This document shows, one piece after another, positions 56,682 to 64,000 of a DNA stretch of 64,000 nt. Source of the stretch: Ectothiorhodospiraceae bacterium BW-2 (GTDB lineage Bacteria > Pseudomonadota > Gammaproteobacteria > Thiohalomonadales > Thiohalomonadaceae); contig CP032507.1 of assembly GCA_008375315.1 (NCBI GenBank), positions 2,283,001-2,347,000 of the forward strand, in the 5' to 3' direction. The notes under the pieces were generated by a model. The model saw nothing but the letters and a program-made list of their open reading frames with translations. It searched no databases and was not told the origin of the DNA. Position 1 is the stretch's first letter. Every line of letters begins with the position of its first letter. The position numbers and the translations under genes were made by a program.

Positions 56682-56857
56682 AGGCTGTGGCGTTGTCGCT
56701 TAAGGGGTAGTTTTGCTTGTTTTTTAAGTGATGGCAAGGTAATGTGCCCGCTCCCGTAGAGTAGCGGGAGTAAGCTGAACTGGCATCTAATCACGAATTT
56801 AATTAGAATAGGTGCCGGTTTAGACCCTATTTTTAGTTTTCGGAGGATAATTCTGCG

Positions 56858-57094
56858 ATGAGTAGTATTGAAGAGCGCGTCAAGAAGATTGTAGTTGAGC
56901 AGTTGAGCGTGGATGAGGGTGAAGTGACTAACGAGTCATCATTTGTTGACGATCTTGGCGCTGATTCACTCGACACAGTTGAGCTGGTTATGGCTCTTGA
57001 AGAGGAGTTCGGAACCGAAATTCCCGATGAAGAAGCTGAAAAAATTACCACTGTGCAGCAGGCGATTGACTATATCAACGCCCATCAGGCTTGA
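56858..57094 (+). CDS. acpP: Acyl carrier protein
   Basis: A 78-residue acidic [34 protein letters not shown] with the phosphopantetheine Ser, and [23 protein letters not shown] stands before the ATG. This is the fatty acid synthase carrier, distinct from the carriers in the PKS/NRPS proteins. Followed by a strong terminator and fabF. Confidence 0.96.
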   Translation: MSSIEERVKKIVVEQLSVDEGEVTNESSFVDDLGADSLDTVELVMALEEEFGTEIPDEEAEKITTVQQAIDYINAHQA

Positions 57095-57124
57095 TATCTT
57101 TTTAAGGCCTTTGATTGACGAGAG

Positions 57125-57159
57125 CCGCGACCATTTAGATGAATGGTCGCGGTTTTTTT
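57125..57159 (+). terminator. Rho-independent terminator between acpP and fabF
   Basis: An 11-bp perfect stem CCGCGACCATT (57125-57135) and AATGGTCGCGG (57142-57152) with a six-base loop, followed by seven T (57153-57159). It would raise acpP mRNA over fabF, as expected from the high ACP demand. Confidence 0.9.
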
Positions 57160-57188
57160 GTCTCTGTTGAGCGAGTAAGGAGTTGATT

Positions 57189-58430
57189 TTGGCAAAAAGA
57201 AGAGTTGTCATTACCGGATTGGGTATGATCTCTCCTGTCGGGTTGTCGGTGGGGGAGTCGTGGGAGGCGATTAAGGCCGGTCGCAGTGGCGTCAAACTGA
57301 TTCCCCATTTCGATACCACGAATTTTAGTGTCCGTATCGGTGGCACGGTGACCGATTTTGATGTTAGTCGCTACCTATCGGCCAAAGAGGCCAAAAAGAT
57401 GGATCCCTTTATTCACTACGGGTTAGCTGCCGCGATTGAGGCGATAGAGGACTCTGGGCTGGAGGTGACTGAGGCGAACGCAGAGCGGATGGGTGTCTCT
57501 ATCGGTTCGGGTATTGGTGGCTTGCCCGGTATCGAAAAGGGGTATGAGAGCTTCATGAAGGGGGGGCCGCGTAAAATCTCCCCTTTCTTTGTCCCTAGCA
57601 GCATTATTAACATGGTCTCAGGCCATGTCTCGATGCGTTATGGCCTGAAAGGCCCTAATATCGCCATGGCTACCGCCTGCGCGACCGCGACCCATAGCAT
57701 CGGTGAGGCAGCGCGCATTATTGAGTATGGTGACGCCGATGTCATGATCGCTGGGGGGGCTGAGATGTCAACCTGTCCCTGTGGTCTCGGCGGTTTCGCT
57801 TCGGCGCGGGCGCTCTCTACCCGCAATGAGGATCCGGAGGCGGCTAGCCGTCCTTGGGATCGTGATCGTGACGGCTTTGTGCTCGGTGACGGAGCCGGTG
57901 TGGTGGTGTTGGAGGAGTATGAGCACGCTAGGGCGCGGGGGGCTAACATCTATGCCGAAGTTGCCGGTTATGGCATGAGTGGGGATGCCTATCACATGAC
58001 ACTGCCCGCTAAAGGGGGGGAGGGAGCTGCTCGGTGTATGGTGAACGCACTGCGTAACGGAGGGGTGAACCTACATGAAGTGGATTACATTAATGCCCAC
58101 GGCACCTCGACCCCTGCAGGAGATCTTGCCGAAACCGAAGCGGCGAAGAGTACCTTTGGTGATCACGCCTATAAGCTCTGTATGAGTTCGACTAAATCGA
58201 TGGTTGGCCATCTGCTAGGGGCCGCTGGGGGGGTTGAGGCGATCTTTACCGCGCTGGCTATCTACGAACAGGTGGCTCCCCCGACGATCAATCTTGACCA
58301 TCCCGATGAGGGGTGTGATCTCGACTATGTTGCCAATGAGGCCAGAGAGATGCCCATCAATGTCGCGCTCTCCAACTCATTCGGCTTTGGGGGGACGAAT
58401 GCCACTTTGGTGCTAAAGCGGCTCTCGTAA
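57189..58430 (+). CDS. fabF: 3-oxoacyl-ACP synthase II (FabF)
   Basis: A 413-residue condensing enzyme of fatty acid elongation. Start [18 protein letters not shown], catalytic Cys in [10 protein letters not shown], His in [12 protein letters not shown] and [14 protein letters not shown]-terminal [15 protein letters not shown] 57189 is the start because AAGGAG (57177-57182) lies six bases before; an upstream in-frame TTG (57183) overlaps that site. Confidence 0.95.
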   Translation: MAKRRVVITGLGMISPVGLSVGESWEAIKAGRSGVKLIPHFDTTNFSVRIGGTVTDFDVSRYLSAKEAKKMDPFIHYGLAAAIEAIEDSGLEVTEANAERMGVSIGSGIGGLPGIEKGYESFMKGGPRKISPFFVPSSIINMVSGHVSMRYGLKGPNIAMATACATATHSIGEAARIIEYGDADVMIAGGAEMSTCPCGLGGFASARALSTRNEDPEAASRPWDRDRDGFVLGDGAGVVVLEEYEHARARGANIYAEVAGYGMSGDAYHMTLPAKGGEGAARCMVNALRNGGVNLHEVDYINAHGTSTPAGDLAETEAAKSTFGDHAYKLCMSSTKSMVGHLLGAAGGVEAIFTALAIYEQVAPPTINLDHPDEGCDLDYVANEAREMPINVALSNSFGFGGTNATLVLKRLS

Positions 58431-58449
58431 ATAGGTAGGGAATGGGTGT

Positions 58450-59247
58450 GTGGCTGTGGTGCTGCTTAATGGGGTTGCGGTTGAGACGATAGCCGTTACC
58501 GACAGGGCGCTCCACTATGGTGACGGTCTGTTTGAAACGGTACGGATTAGCGGGGGGAGTGTCTGCTGGCTACCGAGCCACTGTCAGCGGCTGTGGCGCG
58601 GTTTTGAGCGGCTGCAGCTGCCGTTGGCATCGTTCGATTTGGCTATGGATGAGCTGCGGCAGTTGGCAGAACAGCTAGGTGATGGGATCATTAAGCTGAT
58701 TATCAGTCGGGGCAGTGGCGGACGAGGTTACGCTCTGCCGGTACCGCCGCAGCCGCAGCGAATTCTGCTAACCCGCCCGCTTCCTGACTATCCACTCTCT
58801 CGTCCGGCACGGCTCTTCTGCTGTCAGACCCGCTTGGGGCAGCAGCCGCTTTTGGCTGGTCTAAAGCATCTTAACCGCCTAGAGCAGATTTTGGCTCGCA
58901 GCGAGTGGGGCGATGAGTATGATGAGGGGGTGGTCTGCGATCAGCGTGGTGCGGTGGCTGAGGGGGTGATGAGTAATCTGTTTTGGGTTAACCATGGCCA
59001 GCTACAGAGCCATCCGCTACACGACTGCGGCGTGCATGGGGTGATGCGGCAGCAGGTGTTGACCTATATCGAACAGCAGCAGTGGCCGTTTAGCTGGAGC
59101 AGTCAAATTAGCATGGCGCAGCTAGCGCAGATGGAGGAGATCTTTATTTGCAATGTCGCGATGGGAGTCTGGCCGGTGGGTGAGATAGGGGGGCGGGCGA
59201 TGCGTTTGGGGCCATTCGGAGCAGCGCTGCGGGATCTGTGGTCATGA
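58450..59247 (+). CDS. pabC: Aminodeoxychorismate lyase PabC
   Basis: A 265-residue PLP class IV enzyme giving p-aminobenzoate for folate. DRALHYGDGLFETVRI is the family start, KLIISRGSGGRGYALP, the PLP Lys in LKHLNRLEQILAR, and AEGVMSNLFWV. GTG start. It lies between fabF and mltG as in E. coli and overlaps mltG by 4 bp. Confidence 0.93.
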   Translation: MAVVLLNGVAVETIAVTDRALHYGDGLFETVRISGGSVCWLPSHCQRLWRGFERLQLPLASFDLAMDELRQLAEQLGDGIIKLIISRGSGGRGYALPVPPQPQRILLTRPLPDYPLSRPARLFCCQTRLGQQPLLAGLKHLNRLEQILARSEWGDEYDEGVVCDQRGAVAEGVMSNLFWVNHGQLQSHPLHDCGVHGVMRQQVLTYIEQQQWPFSWSSQISMAQLAQMEEIFICNVAMGVWPVGEIGGRAMRLGPFGAALRDLWS

Positions 59248-60242
59248 CACGCCTGCTCTATCGCCTATTAGGGGCCTCGCTCCTGCTAGGGAGTCTCCTA
59301 GCCGGGTGGATCGGAATGGGTTTTAACCACTTTTCCGAGAGTCTGCTCAATGTCGATGGCTTGGTAGTGACGCTTGAGCGAGGCGATAATTTGCGTGATC
59401 TATCGCAAAAGCTTTACCAGCAGGGGGTGATTAGCCACAGCGACTACTTCTACTACCTAGGACGCTGGCACGGTTATGGCGCTAAACTCCGCGCCGGAGA
59501 GTTTAAGTTAAGTGGGGAGTTGACGCCGAAGCAGCTATTGCAACAGCTAGTGTCGCTGCCGCCGCGTCACTACAGTTTTACTCTGGTTGAGGGGTGGAAC
59601 ATTGAGCAGTTGCAGCGGGCAGTGGCGGCAGACTCTAAGCTGCAACACCAGCTTGAGGAGCGACTGGCGCCGACAGAGTTAATGGCTCGACTAGGGCTGG
59701 AGGGGCACCCTGAGGGGCAGTTTATGCCCGATACCTACCACTATACCCGTGCTAGCACTGATATTGAGTTGTTGCAGCGAGCCTATCGGGCAATGCAAAC
59801 TTTTTTGCAGCAGCAGTGGCCTGAGCGACAGCCCGAGCTAGCGCTGAAAACCCCCTACGAGGCGCAAATTATGGCCTCTATTGTCGAAAAAGAGACCGGA
59901 TTAGCGAGCGAACGGGCCGACATTGCCGGTGTGTTTGTGCGCCGTTTAAAGCGCAATATGCGTCTTCAGACCGATCCGACGGTTATTTATGGTCTAGGGG
60001 AGGCGTTTGATGGCAATTTAACCCGAGCCCAGTTGCGTCAGGATACCCCCTATAACAGCTACACCCGCCACGGCTTGCCGCCGACTCCGATTGCGATGCC
60101 GGGGCGAGAGGCGATAGTGGCGGCTCTCCACCCAGCTAAAGGTAGCTCACTCTACTTTGTTGCCCGAGGGGATGGTAGCCACCAATTTTCGGCGACACTT
60201 AAAGAGCATAATGCGGCAGTTAAAACCTATCAGTTGCGCTAG
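59244..60242 (+). CDS. mltG: Endolytic murein transglycosylase MltG
   Basis: A 332-residue inner-membrane protein: N-terminal helix, LysM-like domain, then the YceG catalytic domain with ASIVEKETGLASER (catalytic Glu), FVRRLKRNMRLQTDPTVIYG, YNSYTRHGLPPTPIAMPG and LYFVARGDGSHQFS. It cleaves nascent glycan strands. ATG 59244 overlaps the pabC stop. The usual following tmk and holB are replaced by a sensor kinase gene. Confidence 0.94.
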   Translation: MTRLLYRLLGASLLLGSLLAGWIGMGFNHFSESLLNVDGLVVTLERGDNLRDLSQKLYQQGVISHSDYFYYLGRWHGYGAKLRAGEFKLSGELTPKQLLQQLVSLPPRHYSFTLVEGWNIEQLQRAVAADSKLQHQLEERLAPTELMARLGLEGHPEGQFMPDTYHYTRASTDIELLQRAYRAMQTFLQQQWPERQPELALKTPYEAQIMASIVEKETGLASERADIAGVFVRRLKRNMRLQTDPTVIYGLGEAFDGNLTRAQLRQDTPYNSYTRHGLPPTPIAMPGREAIVAALHPAKGSSLYFVARGDGSHQFSATLKEHNAAVKTYQLR

Positions 60243-60257
60243 AGGTTAGAGCATAAC

Positions 60258-62168
60258 ATGAAGAAAATGTTTGAAGTTTTGCCTCTATTTGCGGTAGTAG
60301 GCTTAGTGGTGGTGTCGATTGCGTTCTACAGCGCCTTTAGTCTCTCAACTAAAATGGCCAGTGATTCGCTATTAACCGCGACACAGCAGGCCAATTTGAC
60401 CGTCACCCGCATCTTTATGAATGAGGTGATGCCGCAGTTGAGGCCGCTTTTAGAGCTAGCGCAGGGACGGGCGCTTAACCAGGCCGAAATCGCTCTATTT
60501 GACAAGTTAGTCCGCCAATTTGCCCAGGATACCGATGTCTTAAAAATTAAATATTTTAATCTTGAGGGGATGACCCTCTACTCAACCGACCATAGCCAAA
60601 TAGGGGAGGATAAATCGACCTACCCCGGTTTTATCGCCGCTAAGCGGGGTGAGTTAGAGAGTGAAATCACCTCACGCGATGTTTTCTATGCGATGGAGGG
60701 CAGGGTAGAGAGTCGAGAGCTCGTGTCGAGTTATCTTCCTCTCATTAACCGCCAAGGTGAGATCGAGGGGGTCGTTGAGCTCTATGCTGATCGCACTCAA
60801 ACTGTCAAACGGAGTCAGGAGTCTGCTAACGAGTTAATCCGTTTTTTTGCGCCGATATTTTATGGTGTATTTTTGGTGATGTTTATCACCATAGTACACG
60901 GATTGCGCATTCAGCGGCAGCAGACTAAAGAGCTGCATAGCAATAGTGAACGCTTACGGGTGTTAGCTGCTGAGAATGTGGTGGCCCGAAAACGGGCGGA
61001 GGTGGCTGATAGGCTTAAAAGCGAGTTTTTAGCCAATATGAGTCACGAAATTCGCACGCCGATGAATGCCATTATTGGTCTGAGCCACCTCGCGTTGCAG
61101 ACTGAGTTGAGCGAGCAGCAGCGCGACTACATTACCAAGATCGATGTCTCGGCCAATACCTTGCTTGGAATTATTAACGATATCCTCGACTTTAGTAAAA
61201 TTGAGGCCGGAAGGCTCGATATTGAGCATATCCCATTTTCACTTACCGATATCATTCATCAGATAATGGAGATTATGCGCCACAAAAGTGATGAGAAAGG
61301 GTTGCGACTACGCCTAGAGGGGCTAGAGAGCATACCGCAACATCTATTGGGAGATCCGTTACGGATTCACCAAGTTTTGACCAATCTGATTAATAACGCC
61401 ATTAAATTTACCCCCGAAGGGGAGGTGGTGCTGCGTATGGCGCAGCAAAGTGGTACGGAGGGTGCCCCGCAACTGCGCTTTAGCGTGATCGATAGCGGGA
61501 TCGGCATGAGTGATGCGCAAATGCAGACTCTGTTTCAGGTCTTTCGCCAAGCCGACTCTTCGACAACGCGCAAATTTGGTGGCACAGGTTTAGGGCTAAC
61601 GATTAGCAAACGGCTAGTCGAGCTGATGGGTGGGGAGATTGGTGTTGAGAGTCAGCTAGGACGGGGCAGTACCTTCTGGTTTACTCTGCCGCTGGCGATA
61701 GATACCGAGGCGCAGGTGAGTGACTCGGAGGAGCCATCGTTACCGATCGAAGGCGTGGTACAATATCCCGGTTGCAAAGTGTTGCTAGCGGAGGATAACC
61801 CGATTAATCGCCAAGTTGCGACTGAGCTGTTAAAGCTGCATGGTATTGAGGTGACTCATGCCGAAAATGGCCAAGTTGCGGTCGAATTAGCACAGCAGTA
61901 CCCATTTAATTTAATCTTTATGGATTTACAGATGCCGCAGATGGATGGCTATGAGGCGAGTAGAGTGATTCGAGCCGCAGGGCTTACTGAGGTTCCGATT
62001 GTGGCGCTGACCGCTAACGCCATGAGTGGCGATCGGGAGTTGAGTCTGCAAGCGGGGATGAACGATCACATGAGTAAACCGTTTCCGCCGCAACAGTTAG
62101 CACTGATGCTGCATCGCTACCTCCTAACGGCCACGGCAGGCAGTCATGGCGCTGGAACAGGAGAGTGA
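60258..62168 (+). CDS. Hybrid sensor histidine kinase/response regulator
   Basis: A 636-residue membrane kinase. Membrane helix 1 at about 8-28, periplasmic sensor domain to about 195 (contains [19 protein letters not shown], cache-like), helix 2 at about 198-217, HisKA with [13 protein letters not shown] (His262), HATPase with [20 protein letters not shown] and FGGTGLGL, then a receiver (about 505-625) with phospho-acceptor in [11 protein letters not shown] and Lys in MSKPF. BarA-like layout but without an HPt domain, so a separate HPt protein is needed. Signal unknown. Confidence 0.9.
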   Translation: MKKMFEVLPLFAVVGLVVVSIAFYSAFSLSTKMASDSLLTATQQANLTVTRIFMNEVMPQLRPLLELAQGRALNQAEIALFDKLVRQFAQDTDVLKIKYFNLEGMTLYSTDHSQIGEDKSTYPGFIAAKRGELESEITSRDVFYAMEGRVESRELVSSYLPLINRQGEIEGVVELYADRTQTVKRSQESANELIRFFAPIFYGVFLVMFITIVHGLRIQRQQTKELHSNSERLRVLAAENVVARKRAEVADRLKSEFLANMSHEIRTPMNAIIGLSHLALQTELSEQQRDYITKIDVSANTLLGIINDILDFSKIEAGRLDIEHIPFSLTDIIHQIMEIMRHKSDEKGLRLRLEGLESIPQHLLGDPLRIHQVLTNLINNAIKFTPEGEVVLRMAQQSGTEGAPQLRFSVIDSGIGMSDAQMQTLFQVFRQADSSTTRKFGGTGLGLTISKRLVELMGGEIGVESQLGRGSTFWFTLPLAIDTEAQVSDSEEPSLPIEGVVQYPGCKVLLAEDNPINRQVATELLKLHGIEVTHAENGQVAVELAQQYPFNLIFMDLQMPQMDGYEASRVIRAAGLTEVPIVALTANAMSGDRELSLQAGMNDHMSKPFPPQQLALMLHRYLLTATAGSHGAGTGE

Positions 62169-62604
62169 TTTTTGTCTGACGATTAGCGCCTCTTTCCCTC
62201 TGCGGGGGCTCTTTCTGCTGATGGTGGCGCTAGCGCTGCTGTCGATAGTGATAAGCCCGATTGGGTTGGGGTGGCAGCTAGGGTTACTGCTGTTCGTCGT
62301 CGCCTTGGCGTTACAGATCTGGTTTGGGCGAGCAGAGTTGGGTGGCAGGCCGCTAACGCTTATCTATGCTCAGCAGCGGTGGTGGTGGTTATCGCCCGAG
62401 GGCACACAGCAGCCGTTAGAGCTCTGCTGCTGGTATATCTGGCCCGATGAGTGGATTGTGATGAGCTGGCGTCGGCAGAGCTGGCCCTATTCGCTCGCTG
62501 CTGTATTGTGGGGCCAAGGGCTGGATAGGGAGGTTTTGCGACAGATTCGGGTGTTGTGGTGGCGAGGTGGCTCCGGCGAGGAGCACCACGAGCGGCTGCA
62601 ATAG
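62146..62604 (+). CDS. Small membrane protein, possibly YgfX-like
   Basis: A 152-residue protein with two close membrane helices (about 20-37 and 42-60) and a Trp-rich soluble part ([33 protein letters not shown]). Size and layout resemble YgfX/CptA, the membrane partner of SdhE, but no sdhE is adjacent, so the family link is uncertain. It overlaps the kinase gene by 23 bp and lies 33 bp before the MoxR gene, so it is co-transcribed. Confidence 0.6.
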   Translation: MALEQESDFCLTISASFPLRGLFLLMVALALLSIVISPIGLGWQLGLLLFVVALALQIWFGRAELGGRPLTLIYAQQRWWWLSPEGTQQPLELCCWYIWPDEWIVMSWRRQSWPYSLAAVLWGQGLDREVLRQIRVLWWRGGSGEEHHERLQ

Positions 62605-62637
62605 TTGTACTACAAACGATACCGTAACGATTACTAT

Positions 62638-63606
62638 ATGGATACACAAAGAGCATTTCAGCAACTCTATCAGTTTGTTAATTCTGAGATTATCGGTCAA
62701 GGACAGCTAGTAGAACGGCTGTTGATCGCACTCTTGGCCGATGGCCATCTTTTAGTCGAGGGGGCACCGGGGCTGGCGAAAACTCGCGCGATTAAGGTAT
62801 TGAGCGAGGCGATTGATGGCGATTTTCACCGTATTCAATTTACCCCCGATCTGCTGCCGGCCGATCTGACCGGAACCGAGATCTTTCGTCCCCAAGATGG
62901 CAGCTTCCGCTTTCAAAAGGGGCCGCTGTTTCATAACCTGATTTTAGCTGATGAGATTAATCGCGCCCCCGCTAAAGTGCAGTCGGCACTACTAGAGGCG
63001 ATGGCGGAGCGGCAGATTACTGTCGGTGCCGAAACCTATCGCTTGCCACAGCTCTTTTTGGTGATGGCGACTCAAAATCCGTTAGAGCAGGAGGGAACTT
63101 ACCCTCTGCCCGAAGCGCAACTAGATAGATTTCTGTTGCATGTGACTGTGGACTACCCCGATCTGGAGGCTGAACGCCAAATTTTGGCGCTTAATCGGCG
63201 TGAATCTTGCCAAAACTTTGATCCTAATGGACGAGATCACCCGACATTAACCCAAAAGATGCTGTTTCAGGCGCGGGATGAGGTGTTAGGGCTCCATTTA
63301 GCCGAAGATCTGGAGACCTACATTCTGCAACTCATTTTGGCTACCCGAACCCCAGAGCGTTATGGCGACGATTTAGAGTCGTGGATTCAGTATGGCGGTA
63401 GCCCTAGGGCAACTCTTGCGCTGGATAGAACCGCCCGTGCTCGGGCGTGGCTAGCCGGACGCGACTATGTTGCTCCGGAAGATATTCAGACGATGGCCTA
63501 TGATGTGTTGCACCATCGCATTATCTTAACCTACGAAGCGGAAGCGGAGGGGGTGACTCCCGACTACTTTATCAATGAGCTGCTAGAGCGGGTACCGCTG
63601 CCGTGA
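62638..63606 (+). CDS. MoxR family AAA+ ATPase
   Basis: About 322 residues. Walker A VEGAPGLAKTRAI, Walker B LILADEINRAPAKVQ, sensor 1 MATQNPLEQEGTYPLPEAQLDRFLLH. MoxR ATPases act as chaperones with von-Willebrand-domain proteins in assembling enzymes or envelope complexes. The start may be ATG 62638 (no good ribosome site) or an upstream in-frame TTG at 62605. The usual DUF58 and VWA partner genes do not follow; instead an apbE-like gene begins. Confidence 0.9.
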   Translation: MDTQRAFQQLYQFVNSEIIGQGQLVERLLIALLADGHLLVEGAPGLAKTRAIKVLSEAIDGDFHRIQFTPDLLPADLTGTEIFRPQDGSFRFQKGPLFHNLILADEINRAPAKVQSALLEAMAERQITVGAETYRLPQLFLVMATQNPLEQEGTYPLPEAQLDRFLLHVTVDYPDLEAERQILALNRRESCQNFDPNGRDHPTLTQKMLFQARDEVLGLHLAEDLETYILQLILATRTPERYGDDLESWIQYGGSPRATLALDRTARARAWLAGRDYVAPEDIQTMAYDVLHHRIILTYEAEAEGVTPDYFINELLERVPLP

Positions 63607-64000
63607 TGAGAGTCGTGATCGTGGTAGGGCTGCTAGTGTGGCTGCTCGGCTGTGGAGAGGCCGAGGAGAGCCGTTACCAGCTCTACTTTTTTGGTACTGT
63701 CATCGATATGACGCTGTCATCGGGCAGCAGTAGTCAGCGTCAACAGGCGGTAACAGCGATAAAAGCCCGCTTTGCCCACATTCATGACGACTGGCATGCT
63801 TGGCAGCTAGGCAAACTCACTCGCCTCAATCAGCAGTTGCAGCAGCATGGCAGTGCTGTTTTGGATCCCGAACTAAAACCGCTATTACAGCAGAGCCTGG
63901 CGCTATCGGCGCTAAGCGGTGGCCGTTTTGATCCAACCATCGGCAAGCTGTTGCAGTTGTGGGGCTTTCAGCAGACGCTCCCTCCTGAGGGGATGCCCCC
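63606..64000 (+). CDS. apbE: FAD:protein FMN transferase ApbE-like lipoprotein (partial, runs off the window)
   Basis: The first 131 codons of an ApbE-family protein. Lipoprotein signal VVGLLVWLLGC (lipobox Cys about 16), YFFGTVIDMTL, HDDWHAWQLGKLTRLNQQL and ALSGGRFDPTIGKLLQLWGF, a strong ApbE signature. ApbE attaches FMN to Thr of NqrB/C or RnfG/D subunits. The ATG shares one base with the MoxR stop (TGATG). The remainder lies beyond 64000. Confidence 0.87.
   Translation, partial: MRVVIVVGLLVWLLGCGEAEESRYQLYFFGTVIDMTLSSGSSSQRQQAVTAIKARFAHIHDDWHAWQLGKLTRLNQQLQQHGSAVLDPELKPLLQQSLALSALSGGRFDPTIGKLLQLWGFQQTLPPEGMP

Noticed and set aside
56751-56770. Hairpin CTCCCG...CGGGAG after serS as terminator
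   Set aside because: Only a 6-bp stem and no T-run after it; could be chance or a weak structure.

Overview
The window is chromosomal DNA from a gammaproteobacterium. The main evidence is the initiator-tRNA/rimP-nusA-infB-rbfA-truB-rpsO-pnp superoperon, the ampDE/nadC divergon, Kdo kinase and heptosyltransferase genes for a Kdo/heptose LPS core, LptM, AmpE and PepN. I cannot place it below class from the sequence alone. The left 8.4 kb is visibly more AT-rich and broken up. The rest is compact, with many 1-60 bp overlaps and GTG or TTG starts. Region 1 (1-8378) is an accessory island of toxin-antitoxin genes (hicBA; UPF0175 with a broken DUF3368 partner; a FitA-like antitoxin with a broken PIN partner), two near-duplicate Uma2 endonuclease genes and a truncated Rpn nuclease. 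It carries three IS elements whose ends can be read: an IS66-type element with two in-frame nonsense codons, a DDE element with an A7 slippage site, and an internally deleted IS66 with perfect 25-bp ends. Region 2 (8711-19138) is a three-gene hybrid NRPS/PKS locus. Its proteins are carrier-aminotransferase-condensation-adenylation-carrier, a small M50-type membrane metallopeptidase coupled by an ATGA overlap, and KS-AT-KR-ACP. No loading domain, thioesterase or phosphopantetheinyl transferase is visible. This is the best candidate for an undescribed system in the window. Region 3 (19146-23905, minus strand) holds a late lipid A acyltransferase, a WaaE-like glycosyltransferase, a REC-REC-GGDEF regulator whose first receiver lacks its phospho-acceptor Asp, and ftsX-ftsE. 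Region 4 (24064-33838) runs from the initiator tRNA, with promoter and terminator, and a rimP leader hairpin through the transcription/translation superoperon to ispH. Region 5 (33953-49988) encodes envelope and general metabolism: a LysM lipoprotein, a thioredoxin-like protein, a TolC plus adaptor pair with no pump, miaA, a heptosyltransferase, kdkA, mtnA, a beta-barrel protein, pepN, a histidine phosphatase, ampE-ampD, nadC, a UDP-sugar dehydrogenase, engB and a 43-codon lptM. Region 6 (50000-64000) holds an M48 lipoprotein, rpsT, a cyclic-nucleotide-domain protein, the 4.5S RNA, dnaX, rarA, fluC/crcB, serS, acpP-fabF-pabC-mltG, a hybrid sensor kinase, a small membrane protein, a MoxR ATPase and the start of apbE. 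Together, acpP-fabF-pabC-mltG links fatty acid, folate and peptidoglycan functions. The LPS genes, lptM and the M48 lipoprotein (BepA-like at most) point to a standard diderm envelope.
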